This document shows, piece by piece, positions 35,102 to 43,694 of a stretch of DNA of 44,241 bases. The DNA comes from Rhodospirillales bacterium (GTDB lineage Bacteria > Pseudomonadota > Alphaproteobacteria > Rhodospirillales > Magnetovibrionaceae): contig JANLGW010000107.1 of the NCBI GenBank assembly GCA_024653965.1, forward strand, positions 1-44,241, given 5' to 3'. Positions within the stretch are counted from its first letter, which is position 1; each line of letters begins with the position of its first letter. The position numbers were made by a program, and so were the translations under genes. The notes under the pieces were generated by a model. It was given only the letters and a program-made list of their open reading frames with translations. It did no database searches and was not told the DNA's origin.

Positions 35102-36001
35102 TCAGAGGCAAGGCTTGGGGCGCAAGGCCATGAATAGGCAATCACTTGTACCGGACTTTTCGAGGTATCCCTTCCAGTACATGTCTGTCCCATGATCCAA
35201 ACCATTCATAGCTGAGTTTCCCGTCGGGCGGCAATCACGTAGCCAACGCATTGCATTTCCCATGGAATAACGGTGAACAAAATGTGTATCGACAACTTCG
35301 TAACCGGCTAGCCGGGCGCATTGGGCAAGGCTGTCGGCATTAAAATACCAACGGTGAACGACCCTGTAGAAAAAGCTTGGGTAATCGTCTGGCAACAGTG
35401 ACATCAAGACGTCATTGCGGTTTGGCGTGCTGAGGTAAAGCAAACCATCGGGTTTGAGCATCGGTCGGATGTCGGCCAAGAATTGGCGGGGGTTGTCAGT
35501 GTGTTCGATGACCTGGAAACTGGTTGCAAAATCGATGGTGCCAATATTTTGAGACGCTGCCTTATCCGCGAAAGGATAAACCTCATAACCCCGGGACGTG
35601 AGGCTTTCGTGGTATTCAGAAAACGGTTCGATTGCGATGATACGATTTGCAAGACCGCGCACATGATCCAAAAAGCTGCCGCCAGCACACCCCACATCCG
35701 CAACATTTTTTCCGCGCATTGCCGGAAGGGGCAGGGTTTGCAAGGCAAAAATCTGAAGGTTGTCATGACCTTGGAAATAGGACGACGCGTTTAACTCTTG
35801 GCGCAGTTTGGTTCTGTATTCTCCCGTTTCATAATGGGATTCTGGGAGGCACCATTCCTCACCAAGTCGCTCAGCGCCGCAGCCGGAGCATTTGGCGACG
35901 ATGGCATTTTCGCGAATAGATCCAAACGTTCCATCTCGGATGGTGCCGTTATAAGCCTGTTTCCATTCGTGTGCGCCGCAGATTTCACATGTTTCGAACA
36001 T
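35102..36001 (-). CDS. SAM-dependent methyltransferase with N-terminal zinc ribbon
   Basis: This 299-residue protein has two CxxC pairs at its N-terminus (Cys5-Cys8 and Cys38-Cys41), suggesting a zinc ribbon. The methyltransferase core follows with VADVGCAGGSFLDHVRGLAN, AIEPFSEYHESL, FATSFQVIEHTDNPR and LKPDGLLYLSTPNRNDV. Zinc-ribbon methyltransferases of nucleotide-sugar C-methylation have a similar start but are usually longer (about 400 residues with a third domain), so this may be a shorter O- or N-methyltransferase. It lies between the HAD phosphatase (4-bp gap) and the cytidylyltransferase, which suggests action on the nonulosonic acid or its acceptor. Confidence 0.84.
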   Translation of the reverse strand: MFETCEICGAHEWKQAYNGTIRDGTFGSIRENAIVAKCSGCGAERLGEEWCLPESHYETGEYRTKLRQELNASSYFQGHDNLQIFALQTLPLPAMRGKNVADVGCAGGSFLDHVRGLANRIIAIEPFSEYHESLTSRGYEVYPFADKAASQNIGTIDFATSFQVIEHTDNPRQFLADIRPMLKPDGLLYLSTPNRNDVLMSLLPDDYPSFFYRVVHRWYFNADSLAQCARLAGYEVVDTHFVHRYSMGNAMRWLRDCRPTGNSAMNGLDHGTDMYWKGYLEKSGTSDCLFMALRPKPCL

Positions 36002-36005
36002 TATA

Positions 36006-36695
36006 TTATTCCTGTTGGGCGAGAGTGTTCTGGTCGCGTATGGGCCAAGTCGTTTCGATGAAATCTTTGAGGGTCTTTAATGATGTGACAAAAAAATCTG
36101 GCTTGGTGATGAAATCGCTGTCGGGACGAATCAATCCGATAAAATTGCACTTTGCCCCTTTTGCGCCCTCGCGATCCGTTTCGCGGTCGCCCACCATGAT
36201 GATAGAAGAGGGGGCAAGGTTCATGCGTTGGGCTAAAGACGATATATTGTCAGATTTCAGTTGTGGCGCGCCAAGAATGAACTCGAACCAGTGTTCCCAG
36301 CCCCGTAAGTGTGCAATTTCGACCAGTATATCCTTGGGTGTGCCTGAATTGAGAGCCAGGGTATAGCCGTCATTTTTGAGCGCGTCGAGCAGATCTTCCG
36401 CCCCATCAATTTGGGGGCATTCAACCACCATACGGGTTGTGATTTCACCATATTTAACAACACAATCTTGAGCATGCCGACGGGCGGTTTCTTTATCAGA
36501 GTGGTAGCGATTCATAACGTTGGCGAGAATGTATTGACGAGTTGCGGTATAATCGGTTTCAAGCACCTCATCTAAAATTGCGTTGAATTTTGCATCGCCG
36601 GGAAGAAGTTCATAAAATGCTTTCCGTTTGATTGCGTTTGAATCAACGAGCGTACCATCAAAATCAAATATGATGAGGTCAATCGGTTTGGCCAT
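36006..36695 (-). CDS. HAD-superfamily phosphatase
   Basis: This 229-residue HAD hydrolase shows motif I LIIFDFDGTLVDSN (nucleophile first Asp), motif II ALNSGTPKDIL, a conserved Lys in the KSDNI region and motif IV IIMVGDRETDREGAK. The helical cap between motifs I and II fits phosphoglycolate-phosphatase-like enzymes. It is 4 bp from genes on both sides, within the nonulosonate module. The GDP-linked legionaminate route does not obviously require a phosphatase, so it could act on a sugar phosphate supplied to the pathway, on a phosphorylated nonulosonate or as a housekeeping repair enzyme. Confidence 0.88.
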   Translation of the reverse strand: MAKPIDLIIFDFDGTLVDSNAIKRKAFYELLPGDAKFNAILDEVLETDYTATRQYILANVMNRYHSDKETARRHAQDCVVKYGEITTRMVVECPQIDGAEDLLDALKNDGYTLALNSGTPKDILVEIAHLRGWEHWFEFILGAPQLKSDNISSLAQRMNLAPSSIIMVGDRETDREGAKGAKCNFIGLIRPDSDFITKPDFFVTSLKTLKDFIETTWPIRDQNTLAQQE

Positions 36696-36699
36696 TCGT

Positions 36700-37638
36700 C
36701 TACTTTTTTATAACTTTGCCGATAAAGACCGTGTCCTTAAATGATGGTTTCAATGGTAGGCAATCTAAATAGTTCAGCATCTCAAACCCGGCCTTTTCAA
36801 AAACGGAGGTCTTGGCACGGAAATAATTTCCAGCCGTGAGGTAGCGACGCCCGAGAAAATCGTTTTTGTCCCAGAAGGGTTCGCAGAAGATTACATACTT
36901 GCTTGTGACGCGATGGATTTCCGCTAAAACTTCAGGAAGGATGTGCGCCATCTGTTCCAGCGCGGAAACAGTGTAAACGACCTCAAAAGCGTTATCCTTG
37001 ATGTTTGACAGGTCGCAGGCATTGCCAACTTGGAAGTCAATGGTGCGGACAGCGTTGCGTTCTTGTTCGGAAAGCGCTCCGGGTTTTTCAGGCAGGTGGA
37101 GGTCAATCGTGTCGCATTGCTGCGTGCGCTTTGCAAGGTCTATGGCATTACTACTGAAGTCAATGCCGGTGAATTGTGTGCCGGGAAATTTATGTCCGAA
37201 GTAGAAAACGTGGCGTCCCTTACCGCAACCAATCTCACACATTGTCTTAGGCTGGATAATGTTGATGGCTTTTTCGATGACATGAGATTTTGAACGGTAA
37301 TTTCCCATGCTAACCATTTTATGAACTTGATCACCATACAGATAGGTAACGTTTCGCCCCTGGCAGTTGTATCCATCAAATTCTGATGTTGCGTAAGCGG
37401 TGTTGTAAAGGTTCTGAACCAGCTCACCAGTTTTCGCTCTCCGCCCCAATTTTAATTGTTTGATATAAAACAAGGCGATCATGTGCAGTAGATTTTTGAA
37501 TCTCTGGCGGATCAATAGGCGGCCATCCGCACTGTCCTTTGAGACAGAAGAAGAGATGTAAGGTGCAAGACGCTCTAACATTTCTTGTTTGTCGATCGAC
37601 AGCCCAACGAGGGCCTGCTTGGCTTCTTCGTCAGTCAT
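36700..37638 (-). CDS. Class I SAM-dependent methyltransferase
   Basis: This 312-residue protein has about 130 extra N-terminal residues before the core: MCEIGCGKGRHVFYFGHKFP (motif I), GIDFSSNAIDLA, and VVYTVSALEQMAHILPE (motif IV). VIFCEPFWDKNDFLGRRYL follows. ATG 37638 is chosen; an in-frame TTG at 37659 has no ribosome site. It lies directly after the NeuB-cupin gene with a 45-bp gap. Methyltransferases next to nonulosonate synthase genes are also found in the Campylobacter ptm region (recollection, not tested). Methylation of the legionaminic-type sugar is possible. Confidence 0.83.
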   Translation of the reverse strand: MTDEEAKQALVGLSIDKQEMLERLAPYISSSVSKDSADGRLLIRQRFKNLLHMIALFYIKQLKLGRRAKTGELVQNLYNTAYATSEFDGYNCQGRNVTYLYGDQVHKMVSMGNYRSKSHVIEKAINIIQPKTMCEIGCGKGRHVFYFGHKFPGTQFTGIDFSSNAIDLAKRTQQCDTIDLHLPEKPGALSEQERNAVRTIDFQVGNACDLSNIKDNAFEVVYTVSALEQMAHILPEVLAEIHRVTSKYVIFCEPFWDKNDFLGRRYLTAGNYFRAKTSVFEKAGFEMLNYLDCLPLKPSFKDTVFIGKVIKK

Positions 37639-37683
37639 TATATCTGATTGTCCCGACAATGATGAACTGGGTGGCTTTGGTGT

Positions 37684-39219
37684 TTAAGCGCGGTGGTCGT
37701 CAACTTGGAAGCGGCCCCAGTGATCGACGATGGTTTTGCGTTCATGGCGTTCAAGGTTTTCGATTGCAGGATCCCGATAAACGGAATCGTTGTTAAAATG
37801 CGTCGTTGAAACTTCTTCAAAAACGCACCCGGTATCGCTCCAGAAACGGTGCCAAACACCAGGCATGACCAATTGAGTGTCGCCGGGGTATAGGGTTTTC
37901 TTGCGGCCATCCAATTCGGTGTGCAGTTCTCCCCAAAGGACTTGGAAGGTTTCTTCTTTGCGCTTGTGGAAATGCATTGGGTGAGCTTGCCCTGCCAATT
38001 GAACAAGAATTTTTTTGCAGTATTCTCGATTGATGCAGTTGATGATGACAACGCCCGTTTCAGGGAATTTTTTGAAACCGTAGTGGTGCGAGTACTCAAC
38101 CTCAAATTCGCTGTTCAGAGGAATGCGGGCCACATTCAACAAGGCTTTTACCTCATGTACAGCCGATTTGAGAGCCTGAACATCCTGAGGTTCTGGAACC
38201 TTAACGTTTGTGTTCGTCACCTGGGCGTTGGTCTTGATATCTGCAGTCGCGACAATGCCGTTTTTCCAATCCCCACTGGACAGCTGCCCCGGCGTGTATG
38301 GCATGGCGAAAAAAACCATATCGCGGGTTAGTTCCGAGCCTTTTTTGATGGTAGTTTTGGTAAACACGCCGCGTTTCAGGCTTTCAATAGATTCAACTTC
38401 GACATCAGCCGGTGCGGGCCGCTCAGCCTGACCCATAAGGGTTTTTGCCTTTAGGCAAGCGCCAATCCAGGCGTTGATTTGGCCTGCAGTTGACGAATAG
38501 GCGTTGAGTTTAATGGTGTCCGTTTCCAGACCCACATGACGTTCAAACATAGCAGCACCCTGACCAACGGCGACCATCACCGGGGCTGTGTCGTTTGGGT
38601 CTTCATGGGTCGACCAGCCGATCACGCGATCAGGATAGCGATTTCGGAGTGTTGTGATGTTGGCCAAGTTGCACAATTCATCCGGCGTCGGATAAATCGA
38701 AACACAGTGCATGATGGCGTAGCTGCAAGCCCGGTGATCAAAGAAGCTGACCAAGTCGTCGATTTGTGAAATCGTCAGACCGCCAGTGGAGAAGATTACC
38801 GGCAGATTTGTTTTCGCCACACGTTCCAGCAGCGGCCAATCGCGTGCTGAGCAGCTGGCAATTTTGATGACATCAAACCCAAACTCTTCAATGACGTCGA
38901 CGGATTCTTCATCAAAGGGGGTGCAGATCGCCAACATGCCCTGGTTACGGACTTCTTTAATCAAAGTTTTGTAATCGTCAACCTGAAGCCATGTCGACAT
39001 GAAACGGGGGATGTGTTTGTTGTCGCTGCCTTTATGGTGGTCTGGATGAATAAACGTGTTCATCTGCCTAAATTGAAATTTTATGGCTGCGCGCGCTTTG
39101 TGCTTTTGTATGGCATCTCCCATAGAACGGATTATGTTTAGTCCATGTTCAACACTGCCCTGATGGTTGTTGGCTAGGTCTAAGACAAAGAGATCACGGA
39201 AGTTAAAAGTGTCGTTCAT
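37684..39219 (-). CDS. neuB: Nonulosonate synthase, NeuB-SAF-cupin fusion
   Basis: This enzyme condenses a six-carbon N-acyl sugar with phosphoenolpyruvate to a nine-carbon acid sugar. Residues about 8-262 form the NeuB barrel (DLANNHQGSVEHGLNII, AAIKFQF, VIKIASCSARDWPLLE, FSTGGLT, GWSTHE). Residues about 275-345 are the antifreeze-like SAF domain (LKRGVFTKTTIKKGSELTRD). A third module, about 360-511, is a cupin with putative metal ligands His416, His418, Glu422/423 and His457 in HPMHFHKRKEETF and GVWHRF. Ordinary NeuB proteins end after SAF at about 340-350 residues, so the cupin is an addition. With PtmE, LegB and NeuC homologues upstream, the product is probably legionaminic-type (LegI/PtmC role). 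Confidence 0.92.
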   Translation of the reverse strand: MNDTFNFRDLFVLDLANNHQGSVEHGLNIIRSMGDAIQKHKARAAIKFQFRQMNTFIHPDHHKGSDNKHIPRFMSTWLQVDDYKTLIKEVRNQGMLAICTPFDEESVDVIEEFGFDVIKIASCSARDWPLLERVAKTNLPVIFSTGGLTISQIDDLVSFFDHRACSYAIMHCVSIYPTPDELCNLANITTLRNRYPDRVIGWSTHEDPNDTAPVMVAVGQGAAMFERHVGLETDTIKLNAYSSTAGQINAWIGACLKAKTLMGQAERPAPADVEVESIESLKRGVFTKTTIKKGSELTRDMVFFAMPYTPGQLSSGDWKNGIVATADIKTNAQVTNTNVKVPEPQDVQALKSAVHEVKALLNVARIPLNSEFEVEYSHHYGFKKFPETGVVIINCINREYCKKILVQLAGQAHPMHFHKRKEETFQVLWGELHTELDGRKKTLYPGDTQLVMPGVWHRFWSDTGCVFEEVSTTHFNNDSVYRDPAIENLERHERKTIVDHWGRFQVDDHRA

Positions 39220-39251
39220 GTCGGCCTCATATATATAAAATGTCTGAGAAA

Positions 39252-40352
39252 TTACGCGAATTTCAAGGCGGCAGGGGTATATCCCATAGAATAGTCGATA
39301 CGAACGGTACGCTTTTCGCGGGCAGAAAGGTGTGCGGCGGCGACCACCAGCATCGTGTCCAGTCCGCGTTCAAGCGAAATAGGGGAGTCCTGGACGGTCC
39401 CTTCTAAAACGTTTTTGATATGGGTGAGTTCCATGATGAAATCTTGTGGGCGGGTCTTCTCGACATCCTTGATGTTGGTGCCCGCATCGCCGCTTTTCCA
39501 ACTTACTCGATCAACCCCCGCTTTTACGCCACATTGCCATTCGACGTAGCCGTTGGAGCCTTGGATGCGGCCCCATTTCCGCGGCGGGTTGGTGACGACA
39601 TCCTGGACTATACGTCCAATCATGCCGTTTTCCGTAACCACGTTGAGAACACACAATTTGTCATAATTGACATTGCCATCATTAATGTAATCCAGCATCG
39701 CGCTGACCTCGACGATCCGGCCGACGCCGACGGAATGAGCAAAGTGCTGCCACAGGTTAATTGCGTGGGAGTGTTCGCCGCTGGAACCCCCGCCACGTTG
39801 CCAGTAACCCAGATAGGTATCCTCCGGACCATTAAGCCATGGGTGAGCCGCGAAGATACCACCCCAATGCTCGCGAAACTCAACATCAATGGTTTCGATG
39901 TCGCCAATGCCAATCGCTTGCGGTTTGGTGCTAGCTTCGACGCTTGCTGAACCGACGACGTGGTCATAGCCAACAAATATCTGCACATTTTTGGCCTTTG
40001 CAGCTTCCGCAAGCTCCTGTGCGCCTTCTAACCCAGGGCCGCATAAGGGCTTCTCAACCAAAATTGCTTTTGGGGCTTCTTCAATGGCGGCTAGGGCCAG
40101 GGACATATGACTATCAGGGGGGGTGCCCACGAAAATCAGATCGTAACCACCTTTCGGCGCATCGTCATTTTGGTACAGGGAGATACTTTCATCCCAGGCA
40201 CCGTAACGCTGGGGATAGATCTCGGTTTTGGTGCGTTCTAGGGCAGCGGGATCAAGATCGCATAAATCAACTGACCAGCCCATGGTACGCGAAGCATTGG
40301 AAAGATGGTTGCCGATGGAACCGGCGCCGAAAACTTTGACTTTGTAGCTCAT
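39252..40352 (-). CDS. Gfo/Idh/MocA family NAD(P)-dependent oxidoreductase
   Basis: This 366-residue sugar oxidoreductase has the Rossmann start VKVFGAGSIGNHLSNAS, LIFVGTPPDSHM and the family signature EKPL (Glu100-Lys101-Pro102). The C-terminal substrate domain carries GGGSSGEHSHAINLWQHF, where an active-site His is expected. It lies between NeuB and LegB genes. The Campylobacter ptm cluster also carries oxidoreductase genes (PtmF, PtmA) beside neuB and ptmE, proposed to help supply the amino-sugar precursor; a comparable role here is inference. Possible alternatives are oxidation at C3 or C4 of a nucleotide sugar, or oxidation of the nonulosonate side chain. Confidence 0.88.
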   Translation of the reverse strand: MSYKVKVFGAGSIGNHLSNASRTMGWSVDLCDLDPAALERTKTEIYPQRYGAWDESISLYQNDDAPKGGYDLIFVGTPPDSHMSLALAAIEEAPKAILVEKPLCGPGLEGAQELAEAAKAKNVQIFVGYDHVVGSASVEASTKPQAIGIGDIETIDVEFREHWGGIFAAHPWLNGPEDTYLGYWQRGGGSSGEHSHAINLWQHFAHSVGVGRIVEVSAMLDYINDGNVNYDKLCVLNVVTENGMIGRIVQDVVTNPPRKWGRIQGSNGYVEWQCGVKAGVDRVSWKSGDAGTNIKDVEKTRPQDFIMELTHIKNVLEGTVQDSPISLERGLDTMLVVAAAHLSAREKRTVRIDYSMGYTPAALKFA

Positions 40353-40399
40353 AATAAGAAATCCAAAAGGGCTGGGGATGACGATGTGCTTGATAGAGT

Positions 40400-40430
40400 G
40401 CTATGCAGGTTTGAGATCATGTTGCATAGC
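40400..40430. repeat. 7-bp inverted repeat across the legB stop
   Basis: GCTATGC (40400-40406) and GCATAGC (40424-40430) flank 17 bases that include the legB stop (40417-40419). There is no T-run on either side and the loop is long, so it is not a convincing terminator. It sits in the 64-bp legB to oxidoreductase gap region. Confidence 0.4.
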
Positions 40431-41418
40431 GCTTGGTGTTAAAATGGTGAAGATTGTTACGAATCCATGCGACCGTTTCTTCCAGGCCCTCGGCAAACGA
40501 ATGACGGGGTTGCCAGTCGGTGAGTTCTTTCAAGAGGGTGTTATCGGCCAAAAGCCGGTTGACCTCACTGTTGGCGGGGCGGATACGGGCTTCGTCGCAT
40601 TCAATGGGAAGCTCGCGTCCGCAAATTTTCATGAGCATCCGCGCCGTTTGTTCGATGGACCATTCCTCACCTGTGCCGATGTTGACGGTCTTTCCAATGG
40701 CTCGGTCAGCCACGGACAGCGCAATCAGCGCTTCCGCAGTGTCGGCGACATAGTTGAAGTCGCGGGTCGGGCTTAACGCGCCTAGCGTCAATTTGTCGTG
40801 TCCATCCAGCAACTGACTGGCAATGGTGGGAATAACCGCGCGCGCTGTTTGACGGGGGCCAAAGGTGTTGAAGGGGCGCGCCGTAACAATCGGCGTGCCA
40901 AATGACAAATGATAGCTCTCGGCAAGTTTGTCGGCTCCGATTTTAGACGCGGAGTAGGGTGATTGACCGACCAGAGGATGGTCTTCTGATATGGGTACAT
41001 GTTGAGCGGTCCCGTACACCTCAGACGTGGAGGTATGTACTAAGCAGGCCAAATGGTTCGCACTGCGGACGGCTTCTAAGACGTTTAGGGCACCGACAAT
41101 GTTTGTTTCAACATACGAACGCGCCGCATCGTAGCTGTAGGGGATGCCAATGAGACTGGAGAGATGATAGACATAGTCGCAATCCAATACCGCGGTGCGG
41201 ATACGTTCGGTATCGCGAATATCACCGAAAAGAATGTCAACGTTTTCGATGATGTCGGCGTTTACATCATTCAGCCAACCGATGCTGTTCCAAGAATTGT
41301 AATAGACGAGTGCGCGCACATTAGCCCCAGCCTTGACGAGAAGCTCGACAAGATGACTGCCAATAAAGCCGTCGGCACCTGTCACAAAAACTTGTTTCCC
41401 AAGGAGTGGATGGCTCAT
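40417..41418 (-). CDS. legB: NAD-dependent 4,6-dehydratase, LegB-type
   Basis: This extended short-chain dehydrogenase of 333 residues should convert GDP-GlcNAc (GDP route) or UDP-GlcNAc to the 4-keto-6-deoxy sugar, the entry step to legionaminic acid. It has VTGADGFIGSHLVELLVKAG, the LegB-characteristic YYNSWNSIGWLND just after the Rossmann fold, HTSTSEVYGTAQ, and the catalytic Tyr155-Lys159 in SPYSASKIGADK. SPTRDFNYVADTAEA lies in the substrate domain. Its start immediately follows the PtmE stop with no gap. The NSWNS sequence and the adjacent guanylyltransferase make LegB far more likely than a generic glucose dehydratase. LegC, the aminotransferase for the next step, is not in the window. 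Confidence 0.9.
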   Translation of the reverse strand: MSHPLLGKQVFVTGADGFIGSHLVELLVKAGANVRALVYYNSWNSIGWLNDVNADIIENVDILFGDIRDTERIRTAVLDCDYVYHLSSLIGIPYSYDAARSYVETNIVGALNVLEAVRSANHLACLVHTSTSEVYGTAQHVPISEDHPLVGQSPYSASKIGADKLAESYHLSFGTPIVTARPFNTFGPRQTARAVIPTIASQLLDGHDKLTLGALSPTRDFNYVADTAEALIALSVADRAIGKTVNIGTGEEWSIEQTARMLMKICGRELPIECDEARIRPANSEVNRLLADNTLLKELTDWQPRHSFAEGLEETVAWIRNNLHHFNTKRYAT

Positions 41419-42471
41419 TTATACCTCATCAAATCTTTTTCGGGCCCGTTCCAGATCAGATGGACTGCCTATATCCGTCCAAAATTCATGAATAGGAAAC
41501 ACCGTTACCGTTTCGTTGTCCTTGATCGCGTCTTTAATCAGCTCTGTCATGTCAAAACGCATATTTACGGGAACCCCTTTTAGGGAGTCTGGCGACAATG
41601 CATATATGCCTGCATTGCACAAAAAACGTTGGGATGGTTTCTCTTCAATGCCAGTGGCGCTCGTTTTATCAATGTGGATGACGCCGAATGGAATCTGGAG
41701 GTGATATTCTACTGCGCCAATGGTGATGAAGGATTCATGTTCCGTATGAAAATTGAGAAGCTTGCCATAGTCTGATGAGGTCATGACGTCGCCATTTATG
41801 ACCAAAATGGGGCGGGTGGGCGCGCTTGGAAGAAGGGACAAGGCGCCACCCGTGCCGAGTTTTGTGTTTTCTCTGAGGTACTGGATTTTCGCACCAAACT
41901 CAGACCCATCGCCGAAGTGTTTTTCGATTAAATGACCAAGATAGTTGGTGGAAATGAAGATGCGGCGCACGCCGCTCTGAACAAGAGACCGAACTTGACG
42001 TTCCAAAAGTGGAACGCCGCCGATGGGAATCAGCGGTTTGGGCAAGTTTTCGGTCATGGGGCGCAGGCGCATGCCTTCCCCCCCCGCCATGATGACCGCA
42101 GCCTCGAATCCCGATGCGGTCCCCGCCGTGCCTTCATCCGGGACCGTATCATAGGTTTGTACGACGTGAACAAAATGTCCTTGATCGTCAACAACCGGTG
42201 CCGCAGCAACACCATGGTGGAGCAGGAAATGCATTAATTCTTCATGGTTTAACTCTGTGGTGGCGGTAATGGGGGACGTGGCCATCGCGTCACGGGCTGG
42301 GCCGTCCAGATTTTGCCCAGCCAGAATTGCCCGGCGAATATCACCATCAGAAACGGTACCCAACAAACGCCCCTCGCCATCCACCACGACGGCGATCAGG
42401 CTACGTGTTTTTTCGATGACCTCAATGGCCTGACGCAAGCTGGCGTTAAATGTAAGAATGGGTTTGTTCAT
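41419..42471 (-). CDS. ptmE: CBS-domain nucleotidyltransferase, PtmE-like glucosamine-1-P guanylyltransferase
   Basis: This 350-residue protein has two N-terminal CBS motifs (about 1-118; GTVSDGDIRRAILAG is typical) followed by a nucleotidyltransferase domain from about residue 125 with AAVIMAGGEGMRLRPMTENL and PKPLIPIGG. NGDVMTSSDYGKLL holds the metal-binding Asp, and EFWTDIGSPSDLERARKRF ends the fold. This CBS-nucleotidyltransferase layout is that of Campylobacter PtmE, which makes GDP-glucosamine for the GDP-linked legionaminate route. It overlaps the NeuC/LegG gene by ATGA and directly abuts legB. The nucleotide specificity (GTP) is inferred from the family, not visible. Confidence 0.9.
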   Translation of the reverse strand: MNKPILTFNASLRQAIEVIEKTRSLIAVVVDGEGRLLGTVSDGDIRRAILAGQNLDGPARDAMATSPITATTELNHEELMHFLLHHGVAAAPVVDDQGHFVHVVQTYDTVPDEGTAGTASGFEAAVIMAGGEGMRLRPMTENLPKPLIPIGGVPLLERQVRSLVQSGVRRIFISTNYLGHLIEKHFGDGSEFGAKIQYLRENTKLGTGGALSLLPSAPTRPILVINGDVMTSSDYGKLLNFHTEHESFITIGAVEYHLQIPFGVIHIDKTSATGIEEKPSQRFLCNAGIYALSPDSLKGVPVNMRFDMTELIKDAIKDNETVTVFPIHEFWTDIGSPSDLERARKRFDEV

Positions 42472-43694
42472 CTAAACCAACCGTTTTTTGCTTCACCAAT
42501 AAGCGTCATACCTTTACGGATAAGGTTTTGGTTGAGCGGCACATCGGCAAGAATATCGGCGATCTTCTTTCCTGCATCCCCTAATCCATATGGGTTTTGA
42601 CCCGTGCGACAATCGGCGCGGAAGGCTTTATCATTAAAACATTTGCGCACATTGTCATAAATGTTATTGGCGTCATAGTCCGCATTGAGGACGTTCACGC
42701 CGCGCAAACGACCAGCTTGGCGGCTGCCAACATCAACGGTCGGGCAGCCAAAAGCAGGTGTTTCTTTTATGCCTGATGAAGAGTTGCCAACGCAGGCTAC
42801 ACGTACAGAAGCATCTCGGGCTAAGGCAAGAACGCCGTGGTAGAGGTAACGCCCCAAAGAGCGATGCAACTGGATGTTGTTTGGATTTTCCGCCGAGAAC
42901 GTTTCCAGCGCAGAGATAATATGACGCCCCCCGGCGTCGTTGTTGGGATAGGTCAATATCACCTGAGCACCATCAGAGGCTAGGCGTTTCATCGCTTCTA
43001 GGGATGGGGCAACCTGCGTGCTCGCCTGGTTAAATTCGGTGGTGACGGAATGCTGGGTAAACAAAACAATCGGATGCTTCAAGTCCAGGGATAAGGTCTT
43101 TTCCACCTCTTGTGATGTTGCGTAGTTTCCGTCTTGGATGAGATCAATGGCGGGGAACCCAACGGTATGTACACGCCAAGGTTCTTCCCCCATTGCCATA
43201 ACACGGTTTGAGGCTTGTTGATTTGTGGTGAAGTGGAGGTGGGAAAGCTTCGTCATGGCGTGGCGGACGGAATCATCTAATGCCCCGCCCTCTGTGATAT
43301 CCCCCCCTTCGATGTGGGCTGTGGGAACGTTCATTTGCGTTCCGGCGATGACGGCCGCGAAACCTTCAAAACGGTCGGCGTAAACAACCAACATGTCAGG
43401 CTTGATTCTATCCAAGGCCTGGCTCATGGACAGCACACCCGTGCCAATCGCTTGGGCCGTGGCATAGAGGGTGTCTTCGGCCATATCAATTTTAACTTCG
43501 GCATGGATTTCGAAGCCATCATTGCGGATTTCATCCAGGGTGCGTCCAAAATTGTCGTCAAGGTGAGCCCCGGAGACAATCAGCCGGTAATCAAGCCGAG
43601 GGTGTTCCGCAATTGCCTTGAGAATGGGAAATTGAAGGCCGTATTCGGCCCGGTTTCCAGTGAATACGGCAATAATACGTTTGTTTTCACTCAT
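42468..43694 (-). CDS. neuC: Hydrolysing NDP-sugar 2-epimerase (NeuC/LegG-like)
   Basis: This 408-residue GT-B-fold epimerase starts RIIAVFTGNRAEYGLQFPIL, with RAEYG diagnostic of the hydrolysing NeuC group. HIEGGDITEGGALDDSVRHA and VACVGNSSSGIKETPAFGCP are the other conserved blocks. It should invert C2 of an NDP-activated 2,4-diamino sugar and release the free 6-deoxy-mannose-type sugar that NeuB condenses with PEP (LegG/PtmD role). It overlaps the partial SDR gene upstream and ptmE downstream by four bases each. Given legB and ptmE, the substrate is probably a GDP-diacetamido sugar rather than UDP-GlcNAc. Confidence 0.93.
   Translation of the reverse strand: MSENKRIIAVFTGNRAEYGLQFPILKAIAEHPRLDYRLIVSGAHLDDNFGRTLDEIRNDGFEIHAEVKIDMAEDTLYATAQAIGTGVLSMSQALDRIKPDMLVVYADRFEGFAAVIAGTQMNVPTAHIEGGDITEGGALDDSVRHAMTKLSHLHFTTNQQASNRVMAMGEEPWRVHTVGFPAIDLIQDGNYATSQEVEKTLSLDLKHPIVLFTQHSVTTEFNQASTQVAPSLEAMKRLASDGAQVILTYPNNDAGGRHIISALETFSAENPNNIQLHRSLGRYLYHGVLALARDASVRVACVGNSSSGIKETPAFGCPTVDVGSRQAGRLRGVNVLNADYDANNIYDNVRKCFNDKAFRADCRTGQNPYGLGDAGKKIADILADVPLNQNLIRKGMTLIGEAKNGWFR

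Noticed and set aside
39420-39950. 176-codon plus-strand frame
   Set aside because: Antisense shadow of the Gfo/Idh/MocA gene, with no recognisable motif.
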